Shown piece after piece: positions 5,569 through 5,591 of a stretch of DNA of 5,591 nt; within the stretch, counting starts at the first letter, position 1; each line of letters begins with the position of its first letter. The translations under genes were made by a program, and so were the position numbers. The notes under the pieces were generated by a model. That model was not told where the DNA came from. It searched no databases and saw only the letters and a list, made by a program, of their open reading frames with translations. This DNA is from Candidatus Omnitrophota bacterium (GTDB lineage Bacteria; Omnitrophota; Omnitrophia; Omnitrophales; Abzuiibacteriaceae). The stretch lies in contig JACQQN010000165.1 in NCBI GenBank assembly GCA_016206995.1, forward strand, positions 1-5,591, written 5' to 3'.

Positions 5569-5591
5569 CCTCTTTCTCTCAGCGTTTCCAC

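Overview
The window reads as chromosomal sequence of a bacterium with moderate GC. The best taxonomic hints are a small secreted protein resembling the exosortase-associated TIGR04073 family, a long tandem-domain ThyX in place of a visible ThyA, a split transketolase, and short palindromic dispersed repeats in three of the four intergenic gaps. This mix fits Candidatus Omnitrophota or a related PVC-type lineage. That placement is inference from gene content, not a marker-gene result.

Layout, left to right. Bases 1-72 may hold the last codons of an upstream plus-strand gene. At 207-566 (+) lies a small exported protein with a strong Shine-Dalgarno sequence, preceded by a 13-bp direct repeat with a dyad core. 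A gap with a TGCGTA/TACGCA inverted repeat separates it from a convergent M24 Xaa-Pro-type metallopeptidase (710-1849, -) whose five metal ligands are all present. The divergent gap 1850-2061 holds a TATAAT box almost touching the peptidase start, a GGACAGGTCTT inverted repeat, and a well-formed sigma70-type promoter facing right. That promoter serves a two-gene operon (2062-3881, +) encoding the N- and C-terminal halves of transketolase, with a 4-bp ATGA overlap. A two-hairpin palindromic repeat (3915-3976) fills the gap to the convergent thyX (3981-5552, -), which runs leftward from near the right edge.

The genes are mostly housekeeping. The transketolase pair interconverts sugar phosphates, giving ribose-5-phosphate and erythrose-4-phosphate. 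ThyX makes dTMP by the flavin and methylene-folate route. The M24 peptidase probably processes proline-containing peptides. The small secreted protein has no known activity. The genes alternate in orientation, so only the transketolase pair looks co-transcribed.

I found no clear new system. The points most worth checking are the ThyX signature residues divided between two degenerate halves, the two genes whose TATAAT box sits only 7-10 nt before the start codon, and the three kinds of short palindromic repeat.
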